From an uncultured SAR86 cluster bacterium (GTDB lineage: Bacteria > Pseudomonadota > Gammaproteobacteria > Magnimaribacterales > AG-339-G14), in contig CACAWS010000001.1 of assembly GCA_902536295.1 (NCBI GenBank), positions 107,452 through 171,451 of the forward strand: a DNA stretch of 64,000 nt. Reading direction: 5' to 3'. The notes beneath the pieces were generated by a model. The model saw only the letters and a list, made by a program, of their open reading frames with translations, made no database searches and was not told where the DNA came from. The translations under genes were made by a program, and so were the position numbers. Positions 44,186 through 53,796 of the stretch are shown piece by piece (position 1 is the first letter of the stretch; the number at the start of each line of letters is the position of its first letter).

Positions 44186-45637
44186 TTAATCAATTACCCA
44201 AGTGTCCTTGCTTCCCCCGCCTTGGGAAGAGTTTACAATCGAACTACCTTTTTTTAGTGCAACTCTAGTAAGACCTCCAACCGTAACATAATGTTTTAAG
44301 CCACTTAATATGAAAGGCCTTAAGTCTAAATGTCTAGGTTCAATTTTTTCATTAGAAAATGTTGGCGATGTTGAGAGCGAAATATATGGTTGAGCTACAA
44401 AATTTCTTGGATTATTTCTTATTTTTCTAAAAATAGGTGCTACTTCATTAGATTTTAAATCTTTACCGATGACAATCCCATAACCCCCACTCTCTGCAAC
44501 AGGTTTTATGACCATATTATGAATATTTTTTTCAACAAATTCTCTATGCTCTTTATTATTCATGAAATAAGTATCAATATTTTTAAGAATTGGTTTCTCC
44601 TTGAGGTAGAAATGAATCATGTCAGGTACATATGAATAAACAGCTTTATCATCAGCTATACCGCATCCAGGAGCATTAATAATGGAAACTTTTTTTTCAG
44701 ACCAACTTTTAATCAGACCTCTGACGCCAATCGTAGATTCTGGATTACCAACTTCTGGATCTAAATAATCATCATCTATTCTTCTGTAAATAACATGAAC
44801 TCTTTGCAAGCCTTCTATAGTTTTTTTATAAACGTAATTATCTTTACCCACTTCTAAATCACTTCCCTCAACTAAATCTATTCCCATTTGTTGAGCTAAG
44901 TATGAATGTTCAAAATAAGCTGAATTATATATACCAGGTGTAAGTAACACTATTTCGGGCGATTTAATTTTTGCATAACTTACAGACGCTAATGTTTCAT
45001 ATAATTTACTGGGATAATCATCTACAGGGTTTACTCCATACTTATTAAATAAATCAGGCAAAACTCTTTTCATTACCATCCTATTTTCCAACATGTAGGA
45101 TACCCCAGAAGGAACCCTTAAATTATCTTCTAAAACATAAAAATCTCCGTCTTCTCCTTTAATTAAATCCGATCCACATATATGAGACCAAATACCATGC
45201 TTTAATTTCTTATTTAAACAGTATTTTTTATAGGCAGATGTTTTGAGAACCAAGCTGTCATCAATCTTGAATTCTTCTAAAAATTTTTTTTTGTTATAAC
45301 AATCTTCAATGAACATATTTAAAGCTTTTACTCTTTGAATCAATCCCTTTTCTACCATTTTCCACTCTTCTTTTTTAATTAGTCGAGGAATAAAATCCAA
45401 TGGCCATGTTCTGTTATCGCTTGAATTTGAATCATCTTGATATACTCTAAAAGTTATTCCCATGGATTGAATTGCTGAAATAGTTGCAGAATTTATGTCC
45501 TTTAATTCTTCAAGCTTAAGAGAAGATAAAAAATTTAAGGTTTTTTGGGCATGTTTTCTTATTTTTAACGATTTGCCAAAAAACTCATCGTAAGAATTTC
45601 CTTTATCGGAATAATTGATCAAACCATCTTTTTTCAT
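44186..45637 (-). CDS. Circularly permuted ATP-grasp type 2 protein
   Basis: A 483-residue predicted peptide ligase of the circularly permuted ATP-grasp (DUF404/DUF407) family. Visible: RIDDDYLDPEV (about 285-295), GVRGLIKSW, PGCGIADDKAVYSYVPDMI, and the ATP-binding PVAESGGYGIVIGK followed by PRHLDLRPFILSG. It would form amide bonds on an unknown peptide or amino-acid substrate using ATP. First gene of a seven-gene minus-strand operon and divergent from anbu over a 154-base region. No Shine-Dalgarno site is clear. Confidence 0.93.
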   Translation of the reverse strand: MKKDGLINYSDKGNSYDEFFGKSLKIRKHAQKTLNFLSSLKLEELKDINSATISAIQSMGITFRVYQDDSNSSDNRTWPLDFIPRLIKKEEWKMVEKGLIQRVKALNMFIEDCYNKKKFLEEFKIDDSLVLKTSAYKKYCLNKKLKHGIWSHICGSDLIKGEDGDFYVLEDNLRVPSGVSYMLENRMVMKRVLPDLFNKYGVNPVDDYPSKLYETLASVSYAKIKSPEIVLLTPGIYNSAYFEHSYLAQQMGIDLVEGSDLEVGKDNYVYKKTIEGLQRVHVIYRRIDDDYLDPEVGNPESTIGVRGLIKSWSEKKVSIINAPGCGIADDKAVYSYVPDMIHFYLKEKPILKNIDTYFMNNKEHREFVEKNIHNMVIKPVAESGGYGIVIGKDLKSNEVAPIFRKIRNNPRNFVAQPYISLSTSPTFSNEKIEPRHLDLRPFILSGLKHYVTVGGLTRVALKKGSSIVNSSQGGGSKDTWVID

Positions 45638-45763
45638 GGCAATTTATTATCTTATAAGCTTTTAAGTCCAGATAAAGGCATTTTTGTTGAGTAAGTCTAA
45701 CGAAATGCACTAAATTAATACAAAATTATTATTAAGATTGATTTTCAGGTATGTAATGAATTA

Positions 45764-45786
45764 TGTTATTTTTAATTAAAATAACA
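45764..45786 (+). promoter_or_regulatory. 23-base perfect-arm palindrome just before anbu
   Basis: Arms TGTTATTTT (45764-45772) and AAAATAACA (45778-45786) are perfectly complementary over nine bases around a five-base centre TAATT. The right arm ends five bases before the ATG at 45792, in the place where a ribosome-binding site should be, and no Shine-Dalgarno sequence is present. It could be an operator between the divergent anbu and ATP-grasp genes, or an RNA hairpin controlling anbu translation. Confidence 0.5.
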
Positions 45787-45791
45787 ATTTT

Positions 45792-46526
45792 ATGACTTAC
45801 TGTTTAGGAATAAAAGTTAATGAAGGCTTAGTTTTCGCTTCTGATTCAAGAACTAATGCCGGTTTAGACAATGTTGGTTCTTACTCAAAAATGTTCACCT
45901 ATAACGTTGGTGATAGAGCTTTTGTTATAATGACAGCAGGCAACTTAGCCACTTCTCAAGCGGTATATCATAGAATTCAAAAAGACTTAGATAGTACCTC
46001 TCCAAAAATTAATTTAAATCTCTGTCAAGATTTAGAAGAAGTTGCTGAATATATTGGAGAAATAAGCCTTGAGTGCCAAAAAATAGGAAATGACATACCT
46101 TTGCAAGAGAGCGCTCAATTGGGATCAAGTTTTATCCTAGGCGGGCAAATAAAAAATCAATCTCCAAATATTATTCTAATTTATCCTGAAGGAAACCATA
46201 TCCATGTTTCTGAAGACAGTCCTTTTGTCCAAATTGGAGAAACTAAATACGGTAAACCAATATTAGATAGAACTATAGCTTCGGATACTCCATTAGGTGA
46301 TACTGCCAGGGCTGCGTTACTTTCACTAGATTCTACGATGAGAAGTGACCTAACCGTTGGCCCGCCAATCGATTTCGTTGTTTTTAAAAAAGATCAAATA
46401 AATCTCGATTTTCAAGATAGACTAAAACTGGACTCTCCTTTTTTTCAAAAATTCTCAAATATTTGGCATGATGAACTTTTGAAAGCTATTAATCACCTTC
46501 CAAGATTTAATTGGGAAGACGTTTAA
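45792..46526 (+). CDS. Anbu, bacterial proteasome-type peptidase
   Basis: A 244-residue Ntn hydrolase of the Anbu (ancestral beta-subunit) family. It starts MTYCLGIKVNEGLVFASDSR: Thr2 would be the nucleophile after Met removal, with D18 and K33 as partners in the proteasome manner. The substrate is unknown. The divergent ATP-grasp and alpha-E genes form its usual genomic company, but the transglutaminase-like member is missing here. Its tail overlaps the convergent flavin monooxygenase by 20 bases. Confidence 0.92.
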   Translation: MTYCLGIKVNEGLVFASDSRTNAGLDNVGSYSKMFTYNVGDRAFVIMTAGNLATSQAVYHRIQKDLDSTSPKINLNLCQDLEEVAEYIGEISLECQKIGNDIPLQESAQLGSSFILGGQIKNQSPNIILIYPEGNHIHVSEDSPFVQIGETKYGKPILDRTIASDTPLGDTARAALLSLDSTMRSDLTVGPPIDFVVFKKDQINLDFQDRLKLDSPFFQKFSNIWHDELLKAINHLPRFNWEDV

Positions 46527-47664
46527 TTTCATCCATTACATTGTATTTATGGATTGACTTCTGAATATATTTTGCAAACATTTTCAAAATCAAATTCCTA
46601 AAAAAAACTAGAAAACCATTCGATAAGTGATTAAAAGATCCCTGTAATTTTGATCTAAATTGAATTGTCTTTCCTCTTTTCAATCTCAATTTTTCATATT
46701 TTTTTAAACAATAAATTAAATCGTCATTTTTACTCAACAATTCTGCTAAACAATAAGCATCTTCTATAGCTAAACATGCACCCTGAGCCAAAAAAGGTAA
46801 CACGGGATGTGCAGCATCTCCCATTAATATTAAATTATTTGATACTAACTTTTTAATAGATTCTCTTTCAAAAAGACCCCATTTATGAGTTTTGTATGAT
46901 TTTGAAAATAATTCCATAACTGTATCATTCCAAGAATTGAAATCAGAAAGTAGTTCAATTTTATTGCCTTCTGAAATCCATGTCTCTTTTTCCCATTTCT
47001 TTTGTTTTTTTATTGCAACAAAGTTTATTTCCTCCCCTTTTGAAATTGGGTAATGAACTATATGTCCATCCGAACCTAAATGAATATTTATTTCATTCCA
47101 TAAAGAATGACTAGATAGATTTTTTTTCGAAACAATTCCCCTCCAAGCGATTAAATTACTAAATTTCGGTTCATCGTTTAAAAAGTATTTTTGCCTAAAT
47201 TCCGAACGGATTCCATCGCAAGCAACAAATAACTCTGACTTTCTTTCATCATCAGAAAAAGATTCCGTTGAATTATTTATCTCATTAAATTTTTTGCCAA
47301 AAATTAATTCTCCACCCATGTTCAAATAAGTATTCTTAAGCAAGTCAATTAAATCTTTTCGGTTGACGCTCAAGAAAACATCATCTCTTTCTTTGTTTAG
47401 AAGGACAGAATTAATTATCTTCCCATTGTTAAAAGATCTAAAATTAACTCTTTTGGGTTTGTATCCTAAAGGAATTAAATTTTCTAACAATCCTGTTTTT
47501 TCTAAAAGAATTGTTGCATTTTTAGAAAGATTTATACCTGCTCCATATTCGCTTACGTCCCTATCCTGTTCATAAATTGTTACTGAAAAGTTATTTTTTT
47601 TTAAGCAACAGCCAAGAAACAAACCAGATATTCCTGCTCCAATAATGTTTATTTTCTTAAGCAT
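46507..47664 (-). CDS. FAD-dependent aromatic-ring-type monooxygenase
   Basis: A 385-residue class A flavoprotein hydroxylase (salicylate hydroxylase / UbiH-like). [13 protein letters not shown] near the N-terminus binds FAD, a DG-type segment is [13 protein letters not shown], and the second FAD motif is [22 protein letters not shown]. Substrate may be an aromatic or isoprenoid. Its start overlaps the rlmN stop by eight bases. Confidence 0.9.
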   Translation of the reverse strand: MLKKINIIGAGISGLFLGCCLKKNNFSVTIYEQDRDVSEYGAGINLSKNATILLEKTGLLENLIPLGYKPKRVNFRSFNNGKIINSVLLNKERDDVFLSVNRKDLIDLLKNTYLNMGGELIFGKKFNEINNSTESFSDDERKSELFVACDGIRSEFRQKYFLNDEPKFSNLIAWRGIVSKKNLSSHSLWNEINIHLGSDGHIVHYPISKGEEINFVAIKKQKKWEKETWISEGNKIELLSDFNSWNDTVMELFSKSYKTHKWGLFERESIKKLVSNNLILMGDAAHPVLPFLAQGACLAIEDAYCLAELLSKNDDLIYCLKKYEKLRLKRGKTIQFRSKLQGSFNHLSNGFLVFFRNLILKMFAKYIQKSIHKYNVMDEIKRLPN

Positions 47665-48778
47665 TGATTTCTATAGTTTTAACTTTCTTTTCTAACCTTT
47701 CTTTTCTTTTTGTCCTGTCTTGAACCTGACCTACCAATTGGCCACATGCAGCCATGATGTCGTCACCACGAGTTGATCTAATAGTTGTAATGAATCCTTT
47801 ATTTACTAAATGATCTTTGAAGGCTCTGATTCTGTTATTAGATGGTTTTGAGTAATCAGACAGATTGAATTCGTTAAAAGGAATCAGATTAATTTTACAT
47901 GGATAGTCTTTTAACAAATCAGCTAATTCGCTAGCTGTATCTAAAGAATCATTTACGTCATTAATCAAAATGTATTCAAAAGTAGTGACTCTTCGATCAT
48001 TAAAAGAATCTACATATCTTTTAACAGCATCTAGAAGTTCCTTTAAAGGATATTTCTTATTAATAGGCACTAAAACATTTCTCAAATCATTATTAGGGGC
48101 ATGTAGAGATATGGTAAGAGAAACATCGGATACCTTAGACAACTTATCTATTTCCGGGACTAAGCCTGAAGTGCTTAAAGTAACTTTTCTCTTAGATAAG
48201 TTATATGCGGAATGATGTCTCATAATTTTCATTGCATTAACGACGTTATCAAAATTTAATAAGGGCTCTCCCATACCCATCATTACGATATTTGTTATAT
48301 TTTTATTATCGGCTTTTCTAGGAACTCCAAAAGAATTTTCTGCAATCAATACTTGACCTATGATTTCGCTTAAAGATAAATTCCGTGAAAACCCTTGTTT
48401 CCCAGTAGCACAAAAACTACAATTTACAACGCATCCAACTTGAGAAGAAACACATAAAGTATTTCTTCCTTTATCTGGAATTAGCACCATCTCAATTGAT
48501 TGATTATCTCCAACACTTAAAAGCCATTTTTTAGTGCCATCCTCAGAATTTTCTGCGAGCAAAATTTTAGGATATTCAATAATACAATTATCAGATAAAT
48601 AATTTCTCAGGAGTTTTGAAAAGTTAGACATTTTGTGAAAATCAGTGACGCCATTCTGATGTATCCATTTCAAAAGTTGATTAGCTCTAAAAGATTTTTC
48701 ACCAATAGATTCAAAAAATTGAATTGTTTCGTCATAAGACAAATCTAATAAATTTTTTTTATCTACAATTGAGTTCAT
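47657..48778 (-). CDS. rlmN: 23S rRNA (adenine-2503-C2)/tRNA methyltransferase RlmN
   Basis: Radical-SAM enzyme that methylates A2503 of 23S rRNA and A37 of some tRNAs; 373 residues. The CxxxCxxC cluster is in [34 protein letters not shown] is the SAM-binding GEP motif, and the methyl-carrying cysteine is expected in [10 protein letters not shown] near the C-terminus. In many gammaproteobacteria rlmN is followed by pilF/ispG; here it is followed by a flavin monooxygenase with an eight-base overlap. Confidence 0.96.
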   Translation of the reverse strand: MNSIVDKKNLLDLSYDETIQFFESIGEKSFRANQLLKWIHQNGVTDFHKMSNFSKLLRNYLSDNCIIEYPKILLAENSEDGTKKWLLSVGDNQSIEMVLIPDKGRNTLCVSSQVGCVVNCSFCATGKQGFSRNLSLSEIIGQVLIAENSFGVPRKADNKNITNIVMMGMGEPLLNFDNVVNAMKIMRHHSAYNLSKRKVTLSTSGLVPEIDKLSKVSDVSLTISLHAPNNDLRNVLVPINKKYPLKELLDAVKRYVDSFNDRRVTTFEYILINDVNDSLDTASELADLLKDYPCKINLIPFNEFNLSDYSKPSNNRIRAFKDHLVNKGFITTIRSTRGDDIMAACGQLVGQVQDRTKRKERLEKKVKTIEINA

Positions 48779-48805
48779 TGAAGAATAATGGATATAAAAT
48801 GAAAA

Positions 48806-50263
48806 TTAATTTTTTGAAAAAACTAGATTTCCGTCTTCTAATTTAGAGAATTTTACATCTATCCAATCACGAATATAATCTTGATAGTTGACCCAAGGTT
48901 TTTTATCCCCTTGCTTTGGATGAAGATGAAGCGATCTTTGTATGTAACCTGATGAATAACCAGTTAACCAGTCAAAAGTTTCGCCAACGTTCTCTGGTTT
49001 TTTGGGACATGCAGCATTAAATCCATTTTTATCCATAAAATTAATTAATCGGCAAATAAAAGTGCTTGTTAGATCTGCTTTAAGAGTCCAAGAAGCATTT
49101 ATATATCCAAAAGAATTAACAAAGTTAGGAATATCGCTATACATTAAACTCTTATAAGTCATTGTATCGGAAACATTTACAAGTTTATTATTTACAGAAA
49201 TATCTATTCCACCAAAATTTTGGAGCACTAAGCCAGTGGCTGTGACAATTATATCCGCTTCAATTAATTCTCCTGATTTGACTCTTACTCCATTTTCTTC
49301 AAATTTTTCAATGTGATCTGTAACAACAGTGGCCGATTTGTTTTTTATAGACTCAAAAAGATCGCTATTTGGAACGAGGCATAATCTTTGCTCCCAAGGG
49401 TTGTAATTAGGAACAAAGTGCTTATCGACATCAAAATCAGGTAATTCCTTTCTAACTTCATCTATAAGAAATTTTTTTGCTTTTTTTGGAAAAGCTCTAA
49501 CTCTTTTAAATAAAAGTTGTTGAAGGTAAACGTTTCTAAACCTAATCAACTTATAAACAAATCTTTTAGGAAGAAACTTTTGAAGAAACAATGCTACTTT
49601 GTCTTCATCAGGTCTTGATACGTAATAAGTCGGAGATCTTTGCAACATAGTTACTAATTTAGCCTTTTTTGCTATTTCTGGAACAATAGTCGCAGCAGTG
49701 GCTCCGCTACCAATTACTACAACTCTTTTATCTTCATAATTCAGTGATTCAGGCCACTTTTGGGGGTGTACGATTTGACCATTAAAATCGTTGCTTCCTT
49801 GAAAATCCGGTTCATGACCTGATGAATATCTGTAATAGCCTGCACACATATATAAAAATTTTGATTTATAAATAAATTTTTCAGAGGTTTTTTTATTTAG
49901 TACTTTAACTTCCCATAAACATTCAGATTCATCCCAATTTGCCGATTCAACATGATGACTGTATTTAATTTTTTCATCTAAATTATATTCATCAATAGTT
50001 TCCTTTAAATAGTCCATGATTAGAGGACCAGTAGCTATTGATTTTCTGTGGTTCCACGGTTTGAAAGAATACCCAAGAGTGTGCATATCTGAATCTGATC
50101 TGATTCCTGGATATTTGAATAGATCCCAAGTACCACCAAAATTTTCTCTTCCCTCAAAAATTAAATAACTTTTGTTTGGGCAATTTGTATTGAAATGTGC
50201 TCCTGCTCCAATACCTGAAATTCCAGCTCCAACTACTATTACATCTAAAAAATTTTGATTCAT
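48806..50263 (-). CDS. Flavin-containing monooxygenase (Baeyer-Villiger type)
   Basis: A 485-residue NADPH- and FAD-dependent monooxygenase. VVGAGISGIGAG near residue 11 binds FAD, the BVMO fingerprint is FNGQIVHPQKWPE (about 158-170), and VIGSGATAATIVPEIA is the NADPH site. It would insert oxygen into ketones or oxidise N/S atoms. Relevant to lipid/terpenoid catabolism elsewhere in the window, but substrate unknown. Transcribed 27 bases ahead of rlmN. Confidence 0.92.
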   Translation of the reverse strand: MNQNFLDVIVVGAGISGIGAGAHFNTNCPNKSYLIFEGRENFGGTWDLFKYPGIRSDSDMHTLGYSFKPWNHRKSIATGPLIMDYLKETIDEYNLDEKIKYSHHVESANWDESECLWEVKVLNKKTSEKFIYKSKFLYMCAGYYRYSSGHEPDFQGSNDFNGQIVHPQKWPESLNYEDKRVVVIGSGATAATIVPEIAKKAKLVTMLQRSPTYYVSRPDEDKVALFLQKFLPKRFVYKLIRFRNVYLQQLLFKRVRAFPKKAKKFLIDEVRKELPDFDVDKHFVPNYNPWEQRLCLVPNSDLFESIKNKSATVVTDHIEKFEENGVRVKSGELIEADIIVTATGLVLQNFGGIDISVNNKLVNVSDTMTYKSLMYSDIPNFVNSFGYINASWTLKADLTSTFICRLINFMDKNGFNAACPKKPENVGETFDWLTGYSSGYIQRSLHLHPKQGDKKPWVNYQDYIRDWIDVKFSKLEDGNLVFSKN

Positions 50264-50298
50264 ACTAGAATTATAATGTCATTTGTATAGATTATAAA

Positions 50299-50661
50299 TT
50301 ATTCATTTAAATCAAATCCAGAATTGATCCAATCAGATATTCCACCTCGAAGAGAAAAAACTTTTTGATAGCCCATGTCTTGTAAAGTTTTAGCGCCAAG
50401 AATAGAACGAACTCCTCCAGCGCAATACAATACTATTTCATCAGATCTATCAGAAATGTGACTCTCAATCTCCCTATCAAGTATTCCTCTTCCAATGTGA
50501 AGTGCATTTTTTATTTTTCCAGAATTTAGTTCATTATCTTCTCGAATATCTATTAAATGAAAGTTATATTCACTGTCAATTAGGTGTTTAAGCTGGAAGA
50601 TATCTATCTCTTGAACATCAGTTGAAGCCTCAGAAACTAAATCGTAGAAACTTTTTTTCAT
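50299..50661 (-). CDS. Rhodanese-like sulfurtransferase domain protein
   Basis: A 120-residue single rhodanese domain, with LIDIREDNELNSGKI and the active-site loop YCAGGVRSILGA, catalytic cysteine present. Start chosen at ATG 50661, which directly follows the stop of the upstream small gene (TAA-A-ATG); the upstream start at 50691 would overlap it by 29 bases. Sulfur-transfer partner unknown. Confidence 0.9.
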   Translation of the reverse strand: MKKSFYDLVSEASTDVQEIDIFQLKHLIDSEYNFHLIDIREDNELNSGKIKNALHIGRGILDREIESHISDRSDEIVLYCAGGVRSILGAKTLQDMGYQKVFSLRGGISDWINSGFDLNE

Positions 50662-50662
50662 T

Positions 50663-50872
50663 TTAATTTGAGAAGTATTTCTTTTTAACAATTCTTACTA
50701 AAAAATAAAATGGAGATATTATCAATACACAAACAAATAACTCAGCCCAAAAACTTAAATCCATCCTTTCTCTAATAAATGCTGCAATGTAAATACTTCC
50801 AAAACCCATAAATCCATAAATAATAAATAGAGGGACGTCAATTTTCGAGATTATATTTTTTAGATTCTCCAT
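50663..50872 (-). CDS. Small two-span membrane protein, unknown
   Basis: A 69-residue protein with spans at about 12-33 and 39-60 and the end RIVKKKYFSN. It lies immediately before the rhodanese gene, with a one-base gap, and divergent from the enoyl-CoA hydratase homologue. No domain known. Supported by coupling rather than similarity. Confidence 0.6.
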   Translation of the reverse strand: MENLKNIISKIDVPLFIIYGFMGFGSIYIAAFIRERMDLSFWAELFVCVLIISPFYFLVRIVKKKYFSN

Positions 50873-50918
50873 TATATAAACTATATTATTACAAATAATA
50901 AAACGTGAGATTGAAATA

Positions 50919-51689
50919 ATGAAAGACCAACAAGAATTAATATTAGATTATAAAAACCATACAACTTATATAAAAATAAATCGTCCTCCAAATAATTATT
51001 TTGATGCTGATTTAATTTGTCAGATTGCAGATATTCTTGAAAAAATGGATCAGGATGATAATTGTCGATCTATCATTCTTCATTCCGAAGGAAAACATTT
51101 TTGTGCTGGGGCGGATTTTACAAAATCCAATTTTAAAAATGAGTCTGAAGCATATTCAGCTCTTTATGATCAAGCGGTTAGGATGTTTAGAACAAAAAAA
51201 CCGATAATAGCTGTTGTACAAGGGGCGGCTGTTGGAGGAGGTTTAGGAGTAGCCTTAGCCGCAGATTTTAGAATTGCATGTATGGAATCAAGATTTAGTG
51301 CAAATTTTGCAAAATTAGGCTTTCATCAAGGCTTTGGTACAACTATTACCCTTCCCAGAGTAGTAGGCCCACAAATGGCAAAAAAAATGTTACTTACCGG
51401 GGTGAGATTAAAAGGTGATGAAGCTTTCAAGATTGAATTAGCTGATTTTTTAGTAGATAGATCCGATCTCATGAATAAAGCTGAAGAACTCGCAGAGGAT
51501 TTAAATAGTTCTGGACCATTAGGTCTTCAAGCTATCAGACATACCATTAACGATGGAATTGCTGATCAGATTGAACAAATAGTTAAATGGGAACATTCTG
51601 AACAAGACAGATTAAGAGAAACAGAAGACTTCAAGGAAGGTATCAAAGCATCAATTGAGAGAAGAGTACCAAAATTTAAAGGAAGCTAA
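50919..51689 (+). CDS. Enoyl-CoA hydratase/isomerase homologue lacking both usual glutamates
   Basis: A 256-residue crotonase-fold protein. Oxyanion loops HFCAGADFT and QGAAVGGGLGVALAADF are normal. At the site of Glu144 in the classical hydratase is Phe (SANFAKLGFHQG), and at the Glu164 site is Lys (MAKKMLLTG). Such variants act as isomerase, hydrolase, decarboxylase or other crotonase members. Its end overlaps the thioesterase by four bases tail to tail. Confidence 0.9.
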   Translation: MKDQQELILDYKNHTTYIKINRPPNNYFDADLICQIADILEKMDQDDNCRSIILHSEGKHFCAGADFTKSNFKNESEAYSALYDQAVRMFRTKKPIIAVVQGAAVGGGLGVALAADFRIACMESRFSANFAKLGFHQGFGTTITLPRVVGPQMAKKMLLTGVRLKGDEAFKIELADFLVDRSDLMNKAEELAEDLNSSGPLGLQAIRHTINDGIADQIEQIVKWEHSEQDRLRETEDFKEGIKASIERRVPKFKGS

Positions 51690-52162
51690 GATTTTATTTT
51701 TAATCTTAAATCAAAATCTAATGGGCCTAAAGACTCGTGATTATCTTTTAAATCTTTTATTCTACTGAATGTCTCATCTGGCATTGGTGCAGATTTCCTT
51801 ATTTTCATATCAATATGAATAAGCAAACACTCGGAAATAGCAGATAATTCCTGTTTTTCATTTAAGAGAATTGAAGCGTGATGAATTATTTTTCGATTCA
51901 CGTTAACTATGCGGTAACAAGGATAAATTTTATCTCCTAAAAGATTTTCTTTTACATATCTTATATTTTCCTCAAGCGTAAAAGTAGAATAAGTGTCTCT
52001 TATAGTTTCATGATCCCATGAGAAACCAAGATCTTTATACAAAACGCCTGAGCCTTCATCGAATATTTTTGAATAAAAAGCTACATTCATGTGACCGTTC
52101 ATATCACACATATCCTTAGATACAGTTACAACATCGCCTTTATAGGGGAATTTATTTTCCAT
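51686..52162 (-). CDS. 4HBT-fold acyl-CoA thioesterase
   Basis: A 158-residue hotdog-fold thioesterase. MCDMNGHMNVAFYSKIFDEG has the family D-x-N-x-H-x-N motif. ENIRYVKENLLGDKIYP and ASILLNEKQELSA continue the fold. Its start is only 12 bases from the divergent photolyase-family gene, so the two share a promoter region. Substrate unknown; carnitine- or acyl-CoA-type thioesters likely. Confidence 0.88.
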   Translation of the reverse strand: MENKFPYKGDVVTVSKDMCDMNGHMNVAFYSKIFDEGSGVLYKDLGFSWDHETIRDTYSTFTLEENIRYVKENLLGDKIYPCYRIVNVNRKIIHHASILLNEKQELSAISECLLIHIDMKIRKSAPMPDETFSRIKDLKDNHESLGPLDFDLRLKIKS

Positions 52163-52174
52163 ACAATAAAATTT

Positions 52175-53665
52175 ATGGCAGATGATAGCTTACTTATAAT
52201 TCTTGGCAACCAATTATTTCCAATAGAAGAAATAAAAAAATTAAAAATTAGAAAAGTTTTTATGAAAGAAGATCTGGGACTTTGCACAGATTTTAAACAC
52301 CATAAATTAAAGATCTTGTTTTTTTTAGGCGCTATGCGTGAATATAAGAAAGATCTAGAATCAAATGGAATTGAAGTTATTTATCATGACATAGATAAAA
52401 AATTATTTGATATTCCCTACTTGGAATTACTTGAAAAAACCATCAAAGAAAATTCAATAACCAAAATTCATTATTTTGAAATCGAAGATAGTCAGTTTGC
52501 TAATCAATTTAGTAAATTTTTGAAAAAAGTAAAAATTTCGTCAAACGAAATATCTTCACCCATGTTTCTTTGTGGTAGAAATGAATTCAAAGATTTTTTT
52601 GGCAACAAACCTCTAAGGATGGTTTCTTTTTACCAAATGATGCGAAAGAAAATGAATGTCTTGATGTCAGACGGAAAACCTATTGGAGGAAAATGGTCCT
52701 ATGACTCCGAAAATAGAAAAAAACTTCCCAAGAATATGGAAATTCCTTGTCTTCCAAAAATTAAATATTCTTCTGAATACTTGGATTTAAAGAAAACAAT
52801 TGATTTTAAATTTTCTAATCATTATGGTGAACTGGATAACTCTTGGTTTCCTATAAATAGAAAAGACGCTCTAAAATGGCTTGATAACTTTTTAATTTAT
52901 AGGTTTCGTAATTTTGGTTCTTATGAAGATGCAATTCATACAGACTATAATTTCATATTCCACAGTGCTTTGAGTCCGTTGTTAAACATAGGACTGTTAA
53001 CCCCTCTCGAAGTAGTCAATAAATCTATAACTTATGCTAATAAAGAAAATATCCCTTTAAATTCTCTAGAAGGATTTATCAGACAAATCATTGGATGGCG
53101 AGAATTCATAAGGGGAACTTATCATTTAAAAGGCATTGAAGAATCGAAATCAAATTTCTTCAATCACACTAAGAAATTGACTAAAGAATGGTATACAGGC
53201 GATACAGGAATTCCTCCACTCGATGATGCTATCAAAAACTGCTTGAAATATGGCTTCACGCATCATATTCCAAGGCTGATGATCATAAGTAACCTTATGA
53301 CTTTGGCAAGAATTGATCCTAAAGAAATTTACCATTGGTTTATGGAGATGTTCATTGATTCGTCTGAGTGGGTCATGACGCCAAATGTTTTCGGAATGGG
53401 TACTTTTGCTGATGGAGGAATATTCGCAACAAAACCATATTCATGTGGCTCTAATTATCTTTTAAAAATGAGTAATTATAAAAAGGGTGATTGGTGCGAA
53501 GTAGTAGACGGACTTTATTGGAAATTTATGAACGACAACCTTGCTTTTTTTAAATCAAATCCAAGACTCTCAATAATTCCAAGAGCTTTAGATAAAATGA
53601 ATGCAGACAGGAAAAATGACATTTTTTTAAAAGCTGAAGGTTTCATGAATTCGTTCACAAAATGA
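52175..53665 (+). CDS. FeS-BCP/cryptochrome-photolyase family protein without FeS motif
   Basis: A 496-residue flavoprotein of the bacterial cryptochrome / (6-4) photolyase group (PhrB type), which repairs UV damage with blue light. The N-terminal Rossmann part begins [12 protein letters not shown]; the helical FAD domain has [26 protein letters not shown] and [17 protein letters not shown]. Start chosen at ATG 52175; the extra 28 residues upstream would run over the divergent thioesterase start. The cysteine-rich loop that ligates the 4Fe4S cluster is replaced by [18 protein letters not shown]2256 follows. Confidence 0.93.
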   Translation: MADDSLLIILGNQLFPIEEIKKLKIRKVFMKEDLGLCTDFKHHKLKILFFLGAMREYKKDLESNGIEVIYHDIDKKLFDIPYLELLEKTIKENSITKIHYFEIEDSQFANQFSKFLKKVKISSNEISSPMFLCGRNEFKDFFGNKPLRMVSFYQMMRKKMNVLMSDGKPIGGKWSYDSENRKKLPKNMEIPCLPKIKYSSEYLDLKKTIDFKFSNHYGELDNSWFPINRKDALKWLDNFLIYRFRNFGSYEDAIHTDYNFIFHSALSPLLNIGLLTPLEVVNKSITYANKENIPLNSLEGFIRQIIGWREFIRGTYHLKGIEESKSNFFNHTKKLTKEWYTGDTGIPPLDDAIKNCLKYGFTHHIPRLMIISNLMTLARIDPKEIYHWFMEMFIDSSEWVMTPNVFGMGTFADGGIFATKPYSCGSNYLLKMSNYKKGDWCEVVDGLYWKFMNDNLAFFKSNPRLSIIPRALDKMNADRKNDIFLKAEGFMNSFTK

Positions 53666-53796
53666 ATAAAAAAAATTTAGAAAAAATTTGCCCAGTTTGC
53701 AACAAACCATTTACATGGAGGAAAAAATGGGAAAAGAATTGGAAGGAAGTCAAATACTGCAGTGAGAGATGCAGAAGAAATAAAATCAAGAAATAG
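53662..53796 (+). CDS. DUF2256 zinc-finger-like small protein
   Basis: A 44-residue protein with two cysteine pairs, CPVC at 10-13 and CSERC at 33-37, and [20 protein letters not shown], the DUF2256 pattern. Such proteins very often follow photolyase/cryptochrome genes, and here the ATG overlaps the photolyase stop as ATGA, so they are translated together. Function unknown; the four cysteines probably bind zinc. Its end overlaps the convergent quinone oxidoreductase by 11 bases. Confidence 0.88.
   Translation: MNKKNLEKICPVCNKPFTWRKKWEKNWKEVKYCSERCRRNKIKK

Noticed and set aside
52091-52174. 28-residue extension of the photolyase-family protein
   Set aside because: It would cover the start of the divergent thioesterase gene; [16 protein letters not shown] is the usual beginning of the family.
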